From NCBI GenBank assembly GCA_944327425.1, contig CALVHJ010000009.1, positions 1 through 23,026 of the forward strand: a stretch of DNA of 23,026 nt, read 5' to 3'. This DNA is from an uncultured Bacilli bacterium (GTDB lineage: Bacteria; Bacillota_I; Bacilli_A; RF39; UBA660). Positions within the stretch are counted from its first letter, which is position 1, and the number at the start of each line of letters is the position of its first letter. Both the position numbers and the translations under genes were made by a program. Shown here one piece after another: positions 13,441 to 23,022 of this stretch. The notes beneath the pieces are model-generated. The model had not been told where the DNA came from. It ran no database searches and saw nothing but the letters and a program-made list of their open reading frames with translations.

Positions 13441-15156
13441 ATGTCTAGAACTACTTTTATTTTTATAGGTATTCTTTATTACATATTTACAGTTATTCTT
13501 ATAATTGTTGTTTTAAATCTAATAAATAAAAAAGAACGTAATAAATATAAAGATGAAATAGCTACTCTTGAACGTGATAAAAACTTAATTGTTGGAGCCT
13601 CTATTTTATCGGAATTAAACAAAGTTGGGGCTTTAGTTAACAATGATACCATGCAAAAAAAATACAATGATTGGCAAAAAAGATTAAAAGAAATAAAAGA
13701 AGAAGAAATTCCTAAAATAACCGATGCTCTAATTGATATTGAAAATGCTTTTGAAGACAAAGATTATAAATCCCTAAAACCTAAAATAGCCAGCCTTGAA
13801 CTTCAAATAGCCTATGTTAAAACAAAATCTAACTTTTTATTAGATGAAATAAAAGAAATAACCCTAAGTGAAGAGAAAAATAGGGAGACAATTACCAAAC
13901 TTAAAAGTGAATACCGATCTATTCTAACAAAATACAACAATAATAAAAATGAATATGAAGAAATATCTAATCCGATCGAACTACAATTTGAAAACGTCGA
14001 TAAACTATTTAGTGCTTTTGAAGTATCTATGGATAAAAATGAATATACGGAAGTAGGAAAGATTGTTAAAGCTTTAGATGATACTATAGGTAACCTAAAA
14101 ATCGTTGTTGAAGAAGCTCCCTCTATAATTATAATGGGAAAAAAACTAATTCCTGATAAAATCTTAGATATCAAAAAAATTACTACTAAAATGGAAAAAG
14201 AAGGATTTAATCTCGATTATTTAAACATCGATTATAATATTACCGAATCCGAAAAAAAGATCAATGATATTTTTGGGAGGCTTAATGTTTTAAATCTTGA
14301 AGATAGTATTTTTGAATTAAAAACAATTCTTGATTATTTTGATTCTTTATATCACAATTTTGATAAAGAGCGACTATCAAAAAGAATATTTGAAGACTAC
14401 CAAAGAAGTATTTTAATTAAAGCTAGTAAATTAGAAAAAATTAGTAATGATTTAAATCGTAAAATTGATGATTTAAAATACAGCTATGATTTAAGTGATG
14501 AAGATGTTTCGGTCCTAGATGTTATTAAAAAAGAAATAGAAGAAATAAAAGATGACTATAATCGTATCATTGATATGCACCGTCGCCACGTTTTTGCTTT
14601 TTCTCGGCTTTCTAAAGAAATGGAGATTTTAAATTCAAAACTTCTTAAAACGGAAGAAAAACTAGAAAAAACCCTAAGAAGTTTAGGAAGCTTAAAGGAA
14701 GATGAAAAACGAGCTCGTGAACAATTAGATGAAATAAAACGTATTTTAAATCAAGCTAAAAATAACTTAAAATCATATAAGCTTCCTATAACTCCTAAAA
14801 ACTTTTATGTTGAACTAGGAGAGGCTGCTCGAGCTATAAATGATATGGTAGGAGAATTAGATAAAAGACCTATATCTATAAAAACTCTAAACACCCGTGT
14901 TGATACGGCCCGAGACTTAACCTTAAAAGTATATAATACCACCAAAGAAGCTGTTAAAACCGCTAAAATGGCTGAAGCTGCTATTGTATATGGTAACCGT
15001 TATAGATGTATGCATAAAGATGTCGAACTAGGTCTTTTAAAAGCTGAAAATGCATTTTATAAAGGTAACTTTAAAATTAGCTTAGAAAATGCCATTAATG
15101 CTATTAATATAGTTGAGCCTGGCATCCATAAAAAACTTTTAGAGGAGTATCAATAA
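13441..15156 (+). CDS. ezrA: Septation ring formation regulator EzrA
   Basis: Membrane-anchored regulator of FtsZ ring placement and of cell wall synthesis at the septum. One N-terminal transmembrane helix (about 6-29, short extracellular end) is followed by a long cytoplasmic series of coiled-coil, spectrin-like bundles to the C-terminus. Family-like features include the W in the KYNDWQKRLKEI segment after the helix and EEAPSIIIMGKKLIPDKI near the middle of the first half. Length 571 is in the EzrA range (about 560-575). It heads an operon with a SEC-C protein and lepB, overlapping the next gene by one base. Other coiled-coil membrane proteins could look similar, but length, topology and motifs fit EzrA. 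Confidence 0.85.
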   Translation: MSRTTFIFIGILYYIFTVILIIVVLNLINKKERNKYKDEIATLERDKNLIVGASILSELNKVGALVNNDTMQKKYNDWQKRLKEIKEEEIPKITDALIDIENAFEDKDYKSLKPKIASLELQIAYVKTKSNFLLDEIKEITLSEEKNRETITKLKSEYRSILTKYNNNKNEYEEISNPIELQFENVDKLFSAFEVSMDKNEYTEVGKIVKALDDTIGNLKIVVEEAPSIIIMGKKLIPDKILDIKKITTKMEKEGFNLDYLNIDYNITESEKKINDIFGRLNVLNLEDSIFELKTILDYFDSLYHNFDKERLSKRIFEDYQRSILIKASKLEKISNDLNRKIDDLKYSYDLSDEDVSVLDVIKKEIEEIKDDYNRIIDMHRRHVFAFSRLSKEMEILNSKLLKTEEKLEKTLRSLGSLKEDEKRAREQLDEIKRILNQAKNNLKSYKLPITPKNFYVELGEAARAINDMVGELDKRPISIKTLNTRVDTARDLTLKVYNTTKEAVKTAKMAEAAIVYGNRYRCMHKDVELGLLKAENAFYKGNFKISLENAINAINIVEPGIHKKLLEEYQ

Positions 15157-16157
15157 TGACTTTAAAAGATCTGATTTTAAAAAGCAAAAAAGAAGAATCA
15201 TACTCTTTATATCACTCCTTAACCAAAAAGGCTATTCCCTATACCAAAATAACGAGAAATGATATATATAATAACATCATTTCTCTTTATAAAGATGATC
15301 CGGAAAGAATATTAAAACTATGTAGTATTGAAGAAATAAACATCTTAAAAAATCTTTTAGATAATCCTATTACTAAAAAAGAACATGGTTATATCGACTA
15401 TTTATTATTTAAAAATTTATTAAATAATTTTTTAGTTATTGATAGTGATAATAAATATCAAATTCCCTCTGATTTATACAACTATGTAAAGATGGCTTTA
15501 AACTTATTTGATGATAAAACTTATTCATACTTAGATGTTTTAGACAGTGTTATTATTGGGTCTTCTAGAGCCTATAATATGTTATCTACATCTACGTTTT
15601 TAAATTTAATTAAGAATTATTATCTTGATTATGATTTAAAAAACTTAAAAGAATATATTAATCATAATCCTAAATTACGAAATAAAGTAACCGTAATTAA
15701 ATATAAAAAAGAAGAATATATTATATCTTTAGAATTTAATTACTATAAGGATGTTTATACTCTAAAAGAATCTTTTAATTTAGCTAAATACACTTTAGAA
15801 GAATTAATTAGTATAGGTAAATACAAAATAAATTTATTTCAAGAGCATCTTTTTTCTTTTCTAAATTTTCTTGAAATACATCTAGATCCCCATAATATAG
15901 ATTTAATTATTAATGATTTAATCTTTTATTGTGGATTTGACATAAATAATGATAGCATTTTACTCCAAATATGTGATAATATAGAAGAGTTATATAAAGA
16001 GACAAAAGAAGTAATACCCAATTTTCCTATTTGGATTTATAACGGAAATACCCTAAACACTTTAAAAGATAATATCATATTACCAAATAAAAACGAGCCA
16101 TGCCTATGTGGTTCTGGCAAAAAATTCAAAAATTGTTGTGAAAAATTATTCAAATAG
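15156..16157 (+). CDS. Unknown protein with C-terminal SEC-C zinc motif
   Basis: 333 residues without a signal peptide or membrane helix. The last part carries a SEC-C motif, PCLCGSGKKFKNCC, with C316, C318, C327 and C328 in the C-x-C-x8-C-C spacing known from the SecA tail, where it binds zinc and contacts SecB or ribosomes. Residues 1-300 are Leu/Ile/Tyr/Asn-rich, helical and not recognised. The ATG overlaps the ezrA stop (TAATG). Standing next to lepB, a link to export or nascent chains is tempting, but SEC-C tails occur on many unrelated proteins. Function unassigned beyond the metal motif. Confidence 0.8.
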   Translation: MTLKDLILKSKKEESYSLYHSLTKKAIPYTKITRNDIYNNIISLYKDDPERILKLCSIEEINILKNLLDNPITKKEHGYIDYLLFKNLLNNFLVIDSDNKYQIPSDLYNYVKMALNLFDDKTYSYLDVLDSVIIGSSRAYNMLSTSTFLNLIKNYYLDYDLKNLKEYINHNPKLRNKVTVIKYKKEEYIISLEFNYYKDVYTLKESFNLAKYTLEELISIGKYKINLFQEHLFSFLNFLEIHLDPHNIDLIINDLIFYCGFDINNDSILLQICDNIEELYKETKEVIPNFPIWIYNGNTLNTLKDNIILPNKNEPCLCGSGKKFKNCCEKLFK

Positions 16158-16167
16158 AAGGTGAATT

Positions 16168-16695
16168 ATGGACTGGTTAAGTATAAGAGAATTTATTATT
16201 GATTTTGTTAAGTTAATAGTAGTAATTGTAATTATTTTATTTTTAATGATATATGTTGTATCTATTACTCAAGTAGTAGGTAGTTCGATGTCTAGTACTT
16301 TAGAAAACGGTGATGTTTTAATTTTAAATAAATTTAAATACCGTTTTACTGATATTAAGAGAGGAGATATTATCTCTTTAGAATATGCTGACACTAAATA
16401 TTTAATTAAAAGAGTTATTGGTTTACCGGGGGATAATATATCTATTAAAAATAATAATTTATATTTAAATGGTGAATTATATGTCGAAAATTATTTAGAT
16501 GAAGGTTTAGTTTATGATGATTTTGATTTAAGCGATTTGGGTTATGAAACTATACCTGATGATATGTATTTAGTTTTAGGTGATAACCGTGAAGATTCTC
16601 TAGATAGTAGAGAAATAGGTTTAATTAGTAAAGATGAAGTAATAGGCAAAGTATCTTTTCGGATATGGCCCCTAAATAAACTAGCTGCGTTCTAG
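16168..16695 (+). CDS. lepB: Signal peptidase I (bacterial P-type)
   Basis: Membrane protease that removes signal peptides from Sec-exported proteins. One N-terminal transmembrane helix (about 13-33) is followed by the catalytic Ser in GSSMSSTL (S40), the Lys general base in KRVIGLPGD (K81) and LGDNREDSLDSR (about 137-148). The Lys identifies the bacterial type, not the ER/SipW type, which uses His. The Pro of the usual SMxPT motif is replaced by Ser. Length 175 is typical of Gram-positive forms with one anchor. AAGGTG precedes the ATG. It is last in the ezrA operon. SipW-type substrates such as the protein at 6797-8524 would probably need a different peptidase. Confidence 0.95.
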   Translation: MDWLSIREFIIDFVKLIVVIVIILFLMIYVVSITQVVGSSMSSTLENGDVLILNKFKYRFTDIKRGDIISLEYADTKYLIKRVIGLPGDNISIKNNNLYLNGELYVENYLDEGLVYDDFDLSDLGYETIPDDMYLVLGDNREDSLDSREIGLISKDEVIGKVSFRIWPLNKLAAF

Positions 16696-16707
16696 TTTAT
16701 TTTTTTT
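16674..16707 (+). terminator. Terminator of the ezrA-lepB operon
   Basis: AAATAAACTAG (16674-16684) and CTAGTTTATTT (16692-16702) form an 11-bp perfect stem with a 7-nt loop, continuing into a T-run to 16707. The lepB stop codon is in the 3' arm. Confidence 0.8.
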
Positions 16708-16758
16708 AAAAATTTTGTCAAAATTTCACGAATTATACATATTTTATGTATAGAATAG

Positions 16759-16786
16759 TTGATTTTGATTAAAAAAATGGTATAAT
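16759..16786 (+). promoter_or_regulatory. Promoter of the large surface protein gene
   Basis: TTGATT (16759-16764), 16-bp spacer, perfect TATAAT (16781-16786) with extended TGn. A short palindrome ATACAT/ATGTAT (16735-16740, 16746-16751) sits just upstream and could be an operator. GGGAGG (16800-16805) lies 6 nt before the ATG at 16812. All expression signals are intact despite the stop in the gene. Confidence 0.75.
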
Positions 16787-17930
16787 ATTGTCGAAGGACG
16801 GGAGGTTTTTCATGGATAAAAGAAAAGGCATCATCTTAGCAGTTGTCATTTTCCTTTTAATTGGCTTAGGAACATTCGTTTTTGCCAATTAAAGTCTAAA
16901 CGGGGGAGATGAAACTACTGAAAGTCCGAATGGTGCAAATGATGGAAGTTTAGACACAGATGGTAGTGGGGATGGAGGTGAAGAAGAAGACACACCAAAC
17001 GAAGACGACTCTGATGAATCAACACCGATAACTATCGGCGGAAATAACGATTCAGGAAACAATAATAGTTCATCTAATGATAATGATAGTAATTCATCTA
17101 CTGGAAATGGTAACGAGAATAATGGTGATTCAGGTTCTAGTGATCCTAACGAAGGAACAAATGATACTGATACAAGTGCTCCAATAATTACTATACTTGA
17201 TAAAAGTTATCAAGGCCTAGGTAATTCTATTGGTTATCTTGCTACAACTGTTGAACTAGTTTTAGCGGAAGAAAACTTAGAAGTAACTATTACCCAAGAT
17301 GGAAATCCAATTAATTTTGCTAATGGTATGACTCTATCTAGCGATGGTGTATACAAGCTTACTGTAACTGATGCTTCAGGTAATACTACCGAAGTAGAAT
17401 TTAGTATTGATAAGAGTGCTCCAGTAATTAGTGGAATTAAAGATGGTGATATAACCAATACTATTGGCGATATTACTGTAGAAGATGCTAATGAAGTAAC
17501 TATTTTACTTAACGGTGAAGAAGTTAGTATATCTGATATAGCAAGCAAAGTAGTAGAAGGTCAAAATACTTTAGTTGTTAGAGATTCATTAGATAATGAA
17601 GAAAGTATTACCTTTACTTATGACACTACACCTATAGCTAAAGAATGGTTATACACTCTAAATCAAACATATCATAATACTGATTTAGAAGATAAACATT
17701 ATCAAGTAATTGGTGATAATCAAAAACTATATGTTGAATTAACATTTACTGAAAAATTTGAAACTACACCAATAATCACAGTTGGTACTAGTGAAGCTAT
17801 AAATATGTCTTGTAGTTTGACTAATTGGGAAACTGAAAGACAATACTATAAATGTGATGCAACTATTACTATTGATGGAACATCACAAGAATTAACTAAT
17901 GCTCTAGAATTACCTATTAGTATTACCAAT

Positions 17931-17975
17931 ATTGTTGATGCTGCTGGTAATGAAACTACTCTAGATAATGATGAT
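17931..17975 (+). repeat. 45-bp direct repeat, copy 1, within the Ig-repeat gene
   Basis: Encodes IVDAAGNETTLDNDD. Matches copy 2 (18687-18731) at 43 of 45 bases; the differences are silent or near the C/T sites of ACT-CTA versus ACC-TTA. The two copies are 756 bp apart, a multiple of 3, so recombination would delete two Ig units in frame. Confidence 0.7.
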
Positions 17976-18686
17976 ATCACAGATAATGGTACTTATGGTG
18001 AAATAGTTTATGATAATGAAGCACCAGTTGCCCAAGAAATCGGTATTACAAATATTACTCATTACATTGAAAATGATGATAATGATGCTGAAGAAGAACT
18101 TGGTGTAGCTAATATTGGCGATACATTAAGAGTAATGGTTCGTTTTGATGAAGAATTATTTACAGCACCTACAGTAACAATAGGTGGAGTAAGTAAGAAA
18201 ATGCATCTTGATACTGCATGGGAAGATTACTATTACTGGGCTGATGTAACAATTACAAAAGATATGGATTTATCTGATGGAGAAATACCATTTACAATTA
18301 GTGGTTACGCAGATGCAGCAGGTAATGAAGGTACAGGAGTATCACAAAGTGAAATTAACCATTCATTATATGATGGAGTAGTACTTGATACTATTGCTCC
18401 AGGAGAAAATGATGATACTCCAGGTGCAAATTGGGTATACATTTTAAATCTTAGTGATGCAAATAATCGTCAAACCATTGGTAATGGTCAAACACTAAGA
18501 GTTGAAGTAAAAATAGATGAAGAATTAGTAAGTATTCCTAGACTTGAAATAGGTAATACTCAAAGTATTGATTTTAAATCATGTAAACAACAAAGTTATG
18601 GTTATGTTTGTGTAACTGATATTAAAATCGATAATTCTGTAGCTAACTTAGTTCATGGCGAAGAAATTCCATTTAAGATAACTAAC

Positions 18687-18731
18687 ATTGTTGATGCTGC
18701 TGGTAATGAAACTACCTTAGATAATGATGAT
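18687..18731 (+). repeat. 45-bp direct repeat, copy 2
   Basis: Second copy of the segment coding for IVDAAGNETTLDNDD. The DNA identity is higher than between other Ig units, pointing to a recent duplication or gene conversion. Confidence 0.7.
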
Positions 18732-21281
18732 GTTACTTATACTACAAGCTATGGTCAAGTTAAGTTTGATGGTGAACCACCAAAAATTACAGCTTTAGGA
18801 ATTACTGGTTTCTTAAGTGAAGCAGATTATGATGCTCACTATGTAACTGATGGTAAAGGAATTCGAATTCTTATATATGCAAATGAAATGTTAGCTGTAG
18901 AGCCAACTGTAAAAATAGGTACTCAAACATTAACTGCTACATATCGTTTAGATAGTTCTGATCTAGAAAATAACACTTATGCTTACTATTTAGATATTAA
19001 AGATGTTGCAACCTTAGGATTAGAAGAAGGAATCATTGAATTTACAGTTAGTGGCTATAAAGATATATTTGGTAATGAAGGTAAAGAATTAACTAATGCC
19101 GATATTACTTATAGTGAAGGAAGCTATAATGAAGTAATTTATGATCCTGAAGTTAAAGACGTTGAATTTTCTAGCGAAGGTGGTAGTCGAGTAGACAATA
19201 AGTTTGATATAGAAGTAACAGTTCATGAAGATAATGTTGCTGAAATAACTTATCTTTTCACTACATCAGGAAATTCTGAAAACATCAAAAAGTACGCTTT
19301 CAGTCAATCTGGAGTAAAAGTTGATAATTTAGTTGATGGAAAGTTTACAGCTACTCTAGAAAATAAATCTAGTGGAAAATATACTCTATGGGTAAAAGTT
19401 GTTGATAAAGCTGGAAATGTAGACTATTTCAAAACTGAAAATAAATTTGTATTAGACTCAGAAGTTAGTGTTACTGGATTAAAAATCAACTCAAATAATG
19501 CTAATCCAAGTCTAGCTAAAGCTAGAGACTGGGTTGGAGTATATTTAACTGTTAGTGAGCCATTAGCCCAAAATCCAACCTTCACTGTTAATGGTCAAGT
19601 AATGGATCGTGTTGTTGTAACTCCATGGGGTGATAATTATACTTACGAAGTTGGATTTACTGTAACAGAAGGAATGAATGGTAGAGTTGAGTTTACTATT
19701 GAAGATATTATTGATGCATATGGTAATACCATAAGTTTATCAAATAATGATAGTGAATATAGTGTAACTATTGATACTAACAAACCTGTATACAAATCTT
19801 TAGGTATATATGGTGAAGAATTATCTGATGGAACATGGTATGTAAAAGAAGGAAGCAAAATATACATCAATACTCAATTTAATGAAAAATTAGCAGTTGC
19901 TCCATCTGTTAAGATAAACGGAGAATACGCATTTACTTATGGTGATCCTGTTGAAACAGAAACCGCAGAAGGTGAAAAATACTATATTTATTCAAAAGTT
20001 TATACTGTAAGTGAAAATGATGCAGAAGGATTTATGACTTTTGAAATTTATGGTTATGAAGACGAAGCCGGTAACATAGGCGAATCATTAAATGCAAGCA
20101 ATACAGATGTCGGAGCACAAAATGGTAATATCATCGTTGATAAAACTGCTCCAAAATTTAGTAATGTTCCTAAAAATGGTAGTACTGTAAATTATAATAT
20201 TAATCCAAAAGTTAGTGATAATAATGCTATAGAAACAGTAACTGCTTATCTAAATGATGTAGAAATTCCTAATTATTATGCAAACGGAATGGAAAGTTTA
20301 CATCAAGCTGGAACATACAAATTAGTTGCCGTTGATAAGGCTGGTAACGAAACTGTTACAACATTTATAATTGATTTTAATGCTATATTAATTGATAGTG
20401 ACGACGATTTAGCAAAAGCTATCGAAAATCAAGCTGATAATCAATATTGGGTTATAAAAGAAGGAGAATATAGTTTACTACCAGGAAATAAATATATTAA
20501 TGAAGGCAGTCAAGCAGGTTGGTTCTTCCCAATTACTGCTAATAACCTAAAAATAGTTGGCGAAGGCAAAGTAACTATTAAAGCTGGTACTGTTGTTGAC
20601 AATGGTTCATGGGCTACTCAAAACTTTGTAACTATTTGGGGAGACAATGTTAAAATTAGCAATGTAACTCTTATAGAACAAGATGGATTAAATAATCCTA
20701 ATAAATCAATAGAAATTATTGGTAATAATGCTGTATTAACTGATATAGTAGTGTATCCAAATACAAACGAGCCGGATTTTAGTGGTTCAATTTATATTGG
20801 AGCTGCTGGTATAACTACAACTTTAAATAATGTTACTTTAAATCAAGGTAGAATTTCTTTATCAGGTGCTACTGATGCAAATAATAGAAATACATTAAAT
20901 TTAAATAATGTAACTATTAATTATGCTGGTTCTATCCGTGAAAGTGTTGAATATTTACCAATAAAAAATTCTGAGTATGCAGACATAAATGCAAATTCAT
21001 TAACAGTTACTATTTCTAATACTTTAGATAGTGCAATAGATACTGTAATCGCTAATTTGCCAGATGGAACAAAACTTATAAAAGGTGACGGAAGTACAAT
21101 TGTCGTTGGAGATGAAAGTGCAGCTATTATTGAAGAAACAGCTTTAAATGTTTCTGAAAATAATGAACTTAAAGCTTCAAGTTTAAGCGTTGAAAATAAA
21201 TATGATATAAACAATTGCGAAACTTGGCAAGAAAGTTTATTAAACGATAGAATCCTTTTATAAAAAATAATCCAATCTTTT

Positions 21282-21312
21282 AAAGGAATTGAAACACATT
21301 CCTTTTTCTTTT
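21282..21312 (+). terminator. Terminator of the Ig-repeat gene
   Basis: AAAGGAAT (21282-21289) and ATTCCTTT (21298-21305) make an 8-bp stem with an 8-nt loop, followed by TTCTTTT. Confidence 0.7.
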
Positions 21313-21320
21313 GATATTTC

Positions 21321-21364
21321 TATTTATTATGCACATTTTTTTAAAAATTTGTGCATAATAAATA
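21321..21364. repeat. 15-bp perfect inverted repeat in the spacer
   Basis: TATTTATTATGCACA (21321-21335) and TGTGCATAATAAATA (21350-21364) with a 14-bp AT centre. There is no T-run behind it, and it lies between two terminators in the 186-bp gap. It could be a regulator site for the PH-domain gene or part of a small mobile repeat; neither can be shown here. Confidence 0.5.
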
Positions 21365-21373
21365 AGTTAATTT

Positions 21374-21403
21374 AAAAAAAGAATTGCAATATATTCTTTT
21401 TTT
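21374..21403. terminator. A/T-type bidirectional terminator-like hairpin
   Basis: AAAAAAAGAAT (21374-21384) and ATTCTTTTTTT (21393-21403), 11 bp, 8-nt loop. The A-run and T-run make it terminator-like on both strands. It directly precedes the next gene's putative promoter. Confidence 0.5.
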
Positions 21404-21419
21404 CTGTTTTAAATTATGA

Positions 21420-21425
21420 TATACT
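21420..21425 (+). promoter_or_regulatory. Possible -10 of the PH-domain gene
   Basis: TATACT, 24 bp before the ATG at 21450, with no clear -35 (a T-run occupies that position). AGGAAG (21437-21442) is the ribosome site. Confidence 0.3.
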
Positions 21426-21449
21426 TTTACTAAGTTAGGAAGTGTTATT

Positions 21450-21845
21450 ATGGCATATATTAAATTTAAAGAATTAACCAAATATTTTGATTTTAAAACT
21501 GAAGTTTATGAAGATAAGTTACCAGAATATGCAAAAGAGTATGTTTGTGATAATGAAACTATTTTAATTGGCTATAAAAATAGTAAAGATTATGTAGTAT
21601 TTACGGATAAAAAGATGATTTTATTTGATCGTGATACTTTAGCCGTTTACTACAAAAAAATCCATATTATTCCTTATGTATCAATATCTACTAGTGCTAT
21701 TAACTTTAAACCTGGTAAAGTAGAATTGTTATTTAGTTTTGACAGTGGCTATCAATTACATGTTAATTTTATTGATATGAATCATGAAAAAAAAGAAAAT
21801 CTTAAAAAAGTTTATAAAATAATGATGAGTACTAAAATTATGTAA
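21450..21845 (+). CDS. Bacterial PH-domain protein
   Basis: 131 residues, cytoplasmic, no signal peptide. The central part (about 35-105) has the strand pattern of bacterial PH (bPH) proteins: DNETILIGYKNSKDYVVFTDKKMILFDRD, then IIPYVSISTSAI, where a basic-aromatic strand is followed by YxSI, and a C-terminal helix (KKENLKKVYKIM). Such proteins form rings or small assemblies, and their roles are mostly unknown. It is a single-gene unit with a terminator just behind it. Family assignment is by pattern only. Confidence 0.65.
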   Translation: MAYIKFKELTKYFDFKTEVYEDKLPEYAKEYVCDNETILIGYKNSKDYVVFTDKKMILFDRDTLAVYYKKIHIIPYVSISTSAINFKPGKVELLFSFDSGYQLHVNFIDMNHEKKENLKKVYKIMMSTKIM

Positions 21846-21870
21846 ATACTATTTTGTCTTTATAAATAAT

Positions 21871-21896
21871 GTTAGAACAAACTTCTAACTTTTTTT
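21871..21896 (+). terminator. Terminator after the PH-domain gene
   Basis: GTTAGAA (21871-21877) and TTCTAAC (21883-21889), 5-nt loop, then seven T. Confidence 0.75.
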
Positions 21897-21927
21897 CTTT
21901 TTTCATATATATTTATGGGTGATACTT

Positions 21928-23022
21928 ATGTTTTTTAGTACTATACACGAAAGAATAAGATTTGTTTTTATAATAAGTATAGTTATTTTAATAGCTATTA
22001 TCCTAAAAGTATTTTATATCCAAGTTTTTGCCTATGAAAAACTAAATAATCTAGCTGAAAGTCTTTGGAGTAGAGAATTACCCATAAAAGCTGATCGTGG
22101 CGAAATAGTAGATCGTAATGGTGTAGTTCTAGCTACTAACATAACAACAGTGTCATTAGTTGTTGTACCTGGGCAAATAGATGATCCTGAGGCTGTTGCT
22201 AAAGATTTAGCGGATATCTTAGGTACTGATTATCAAGACATGTTAAAGCATGTTACTAAATCAACTTCTATTGAAAGAGTACATCCTGAAGGTAGGGGAC
22301 TAGATTTTGAAATAGCAGAAGCTATAGATAATCTCGGCTATGACGGTGTTTATTTACTAAAAGAAAGTAAGCGTTATTATCCTTACGAAACTGTCTTATC
22401 CCATGTTTTAGGCTATGTTGGTATCGATAATCAAGGTTTATCCGGCGTAGAATTATATTATGATGAGTATCTAACCGGAGCTGATGGAGCAATTAAATAT
22501 TTTTCGGATGGTAAGGGCAACAAACTTGAATTAACCGAAGTTTACGAAGCTCCCACAAGTGGTATTACCCTAGAACTTACCATAGATATAAATCTCCAGT
22601 TAGCCATTGAAAATGAACTTGATAATGCCATGTCTAAATATAATCCAGAACAAGGCTTAATTGTTGCAATGGATCCCAATACTGGGGAGATACTTGCTAT
22701 GGCTAGTCGTCCTAATTTTGATAGTAATAACTATGGTGATTATAAATCGGAAATAATAAATCGTAATCTTCCTATTTGGATGACTTATGAACCGGGTTCA
22801 ACTTTCAAGATAATTACTTTATCAGCCGCTTTAGAAGAGAGAACCATTAATTTATTTGAAGATACATTTACCGATAGTGGAGCCATAAACGTAGATGGAT
22901 CAACAATTCATTGTTGGAAATCTGGAGGACATGGCACGCAAACTATGCTTGAAGTAGTAGAAAATTCTTGTAATCTTGGTGTCAATACAGCAACACATAT
23001 AAATTTCAAGAAAGCCCTTTAA
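21928..23022 (+). CDS. Class B penicillin-binding protein (PBP2/SpoVD/FtsI type), C-terminus missing
   Basis: Transpeptidase that cross-links peptidoglycan. Start at ATG 21928, 4 nt after GGGTGAT; an in-frame GTG at 21919 lies inside that ribosome site. One transmembrane helix (about 9-28), a non-penicillin-binding module with ADRGEIVDRNGVVLATN (about 55-71), and the first part of the transpeptidase: EPGSTFKI with catalytic S291 and K294, and the second motif SCN (about 347-349). The frame stops at TAA 23020-23022, before the KTG motif, so about 200-300 residues of a normal enzyme are absent. The last residues after SCNLG do not follow the family. As the stop is 4 bases from the window end, a broken gene, a frameshift or a sequence-end error are all possible. 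Confidence 0.85.
   Translation: MFFSTIHERIRFVFIISIVILIAIILKVFYIQVFAYEKLNNLAESLWSRELPIKADRGEIVDRNGVVLATNITTVSLVVVPGQIDDPEAVAKDLADILGTDYQDMLKHVTKSTSIERVHPEGRGLDFEIAEAIDNLGYDGVYLLKESKRYYPYETVLSHVLGYVGIDNQGLSGVELYYDEYLTGADGAIKYFSDGKGNKLELTEVYEAPTSGITLELTIDINLQLAIENELDNAMSKYNPEQGLIVAMDPNTGEILAMASRPNFDSNNYGDYKSEIINRNLPIWMTYEPGSTFKIITLSAALEERTINLFEDTFTDSGAINVDGSTIHCWKSGGHGTQTMLEVVENSCNLGVNTATHINFKKAL

Larger units (their letters stand above)
16812..21263 (+). pseudogene. Giant Ig-repeat/beta-helix surface protein, interrupted by an in-frame TAA
   Basis: A strong ribosome site leads to MDKRKGIILAVVIFLLIGLG, a signal peptide ending FVFAN, then TAA (16890-16892). The same frame then stays open to 21261 (about 1480 codons in all). 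After the stop comes a Gly/Asp/Glu/Asn/Ser-rich acidic linker (16893 to ~17181), two short Ig-like units, about seven longer ones with the DAAGNE/DKAGN motif, each ending near D..AP, then a right-handed beta-helix-like region (about 20392-20960) with Asn ladders such as LNLNNVTI. There is no LPxTG or C-terminal anchor. The first ATG after the stop (17328) has no ribosome site and would yield a protein without an export signal. Likely an adhesin or carbohydrate-binding protein inactivated by one substitution; readthrough or a sequencing error are alternatives. Confidence 0.75.

Noticed and set aside
16812..16892. Genuine 26-aa membrane peptide
   Set aside because: The sequence is a standard signal peptide and the same frame continues into a matching secreted-protein architecture, so a broken larger gene explains it better.
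20921..21214. Minus-strand ORF in the beta-helix region
   Set aside because: Shadow of the plus frame with no start signals.
17328..21263. Intact gene starting at the ATG 17328
   Set aside because: No ribosome site or export signal, and the start would cut into the first Ig-like unit.
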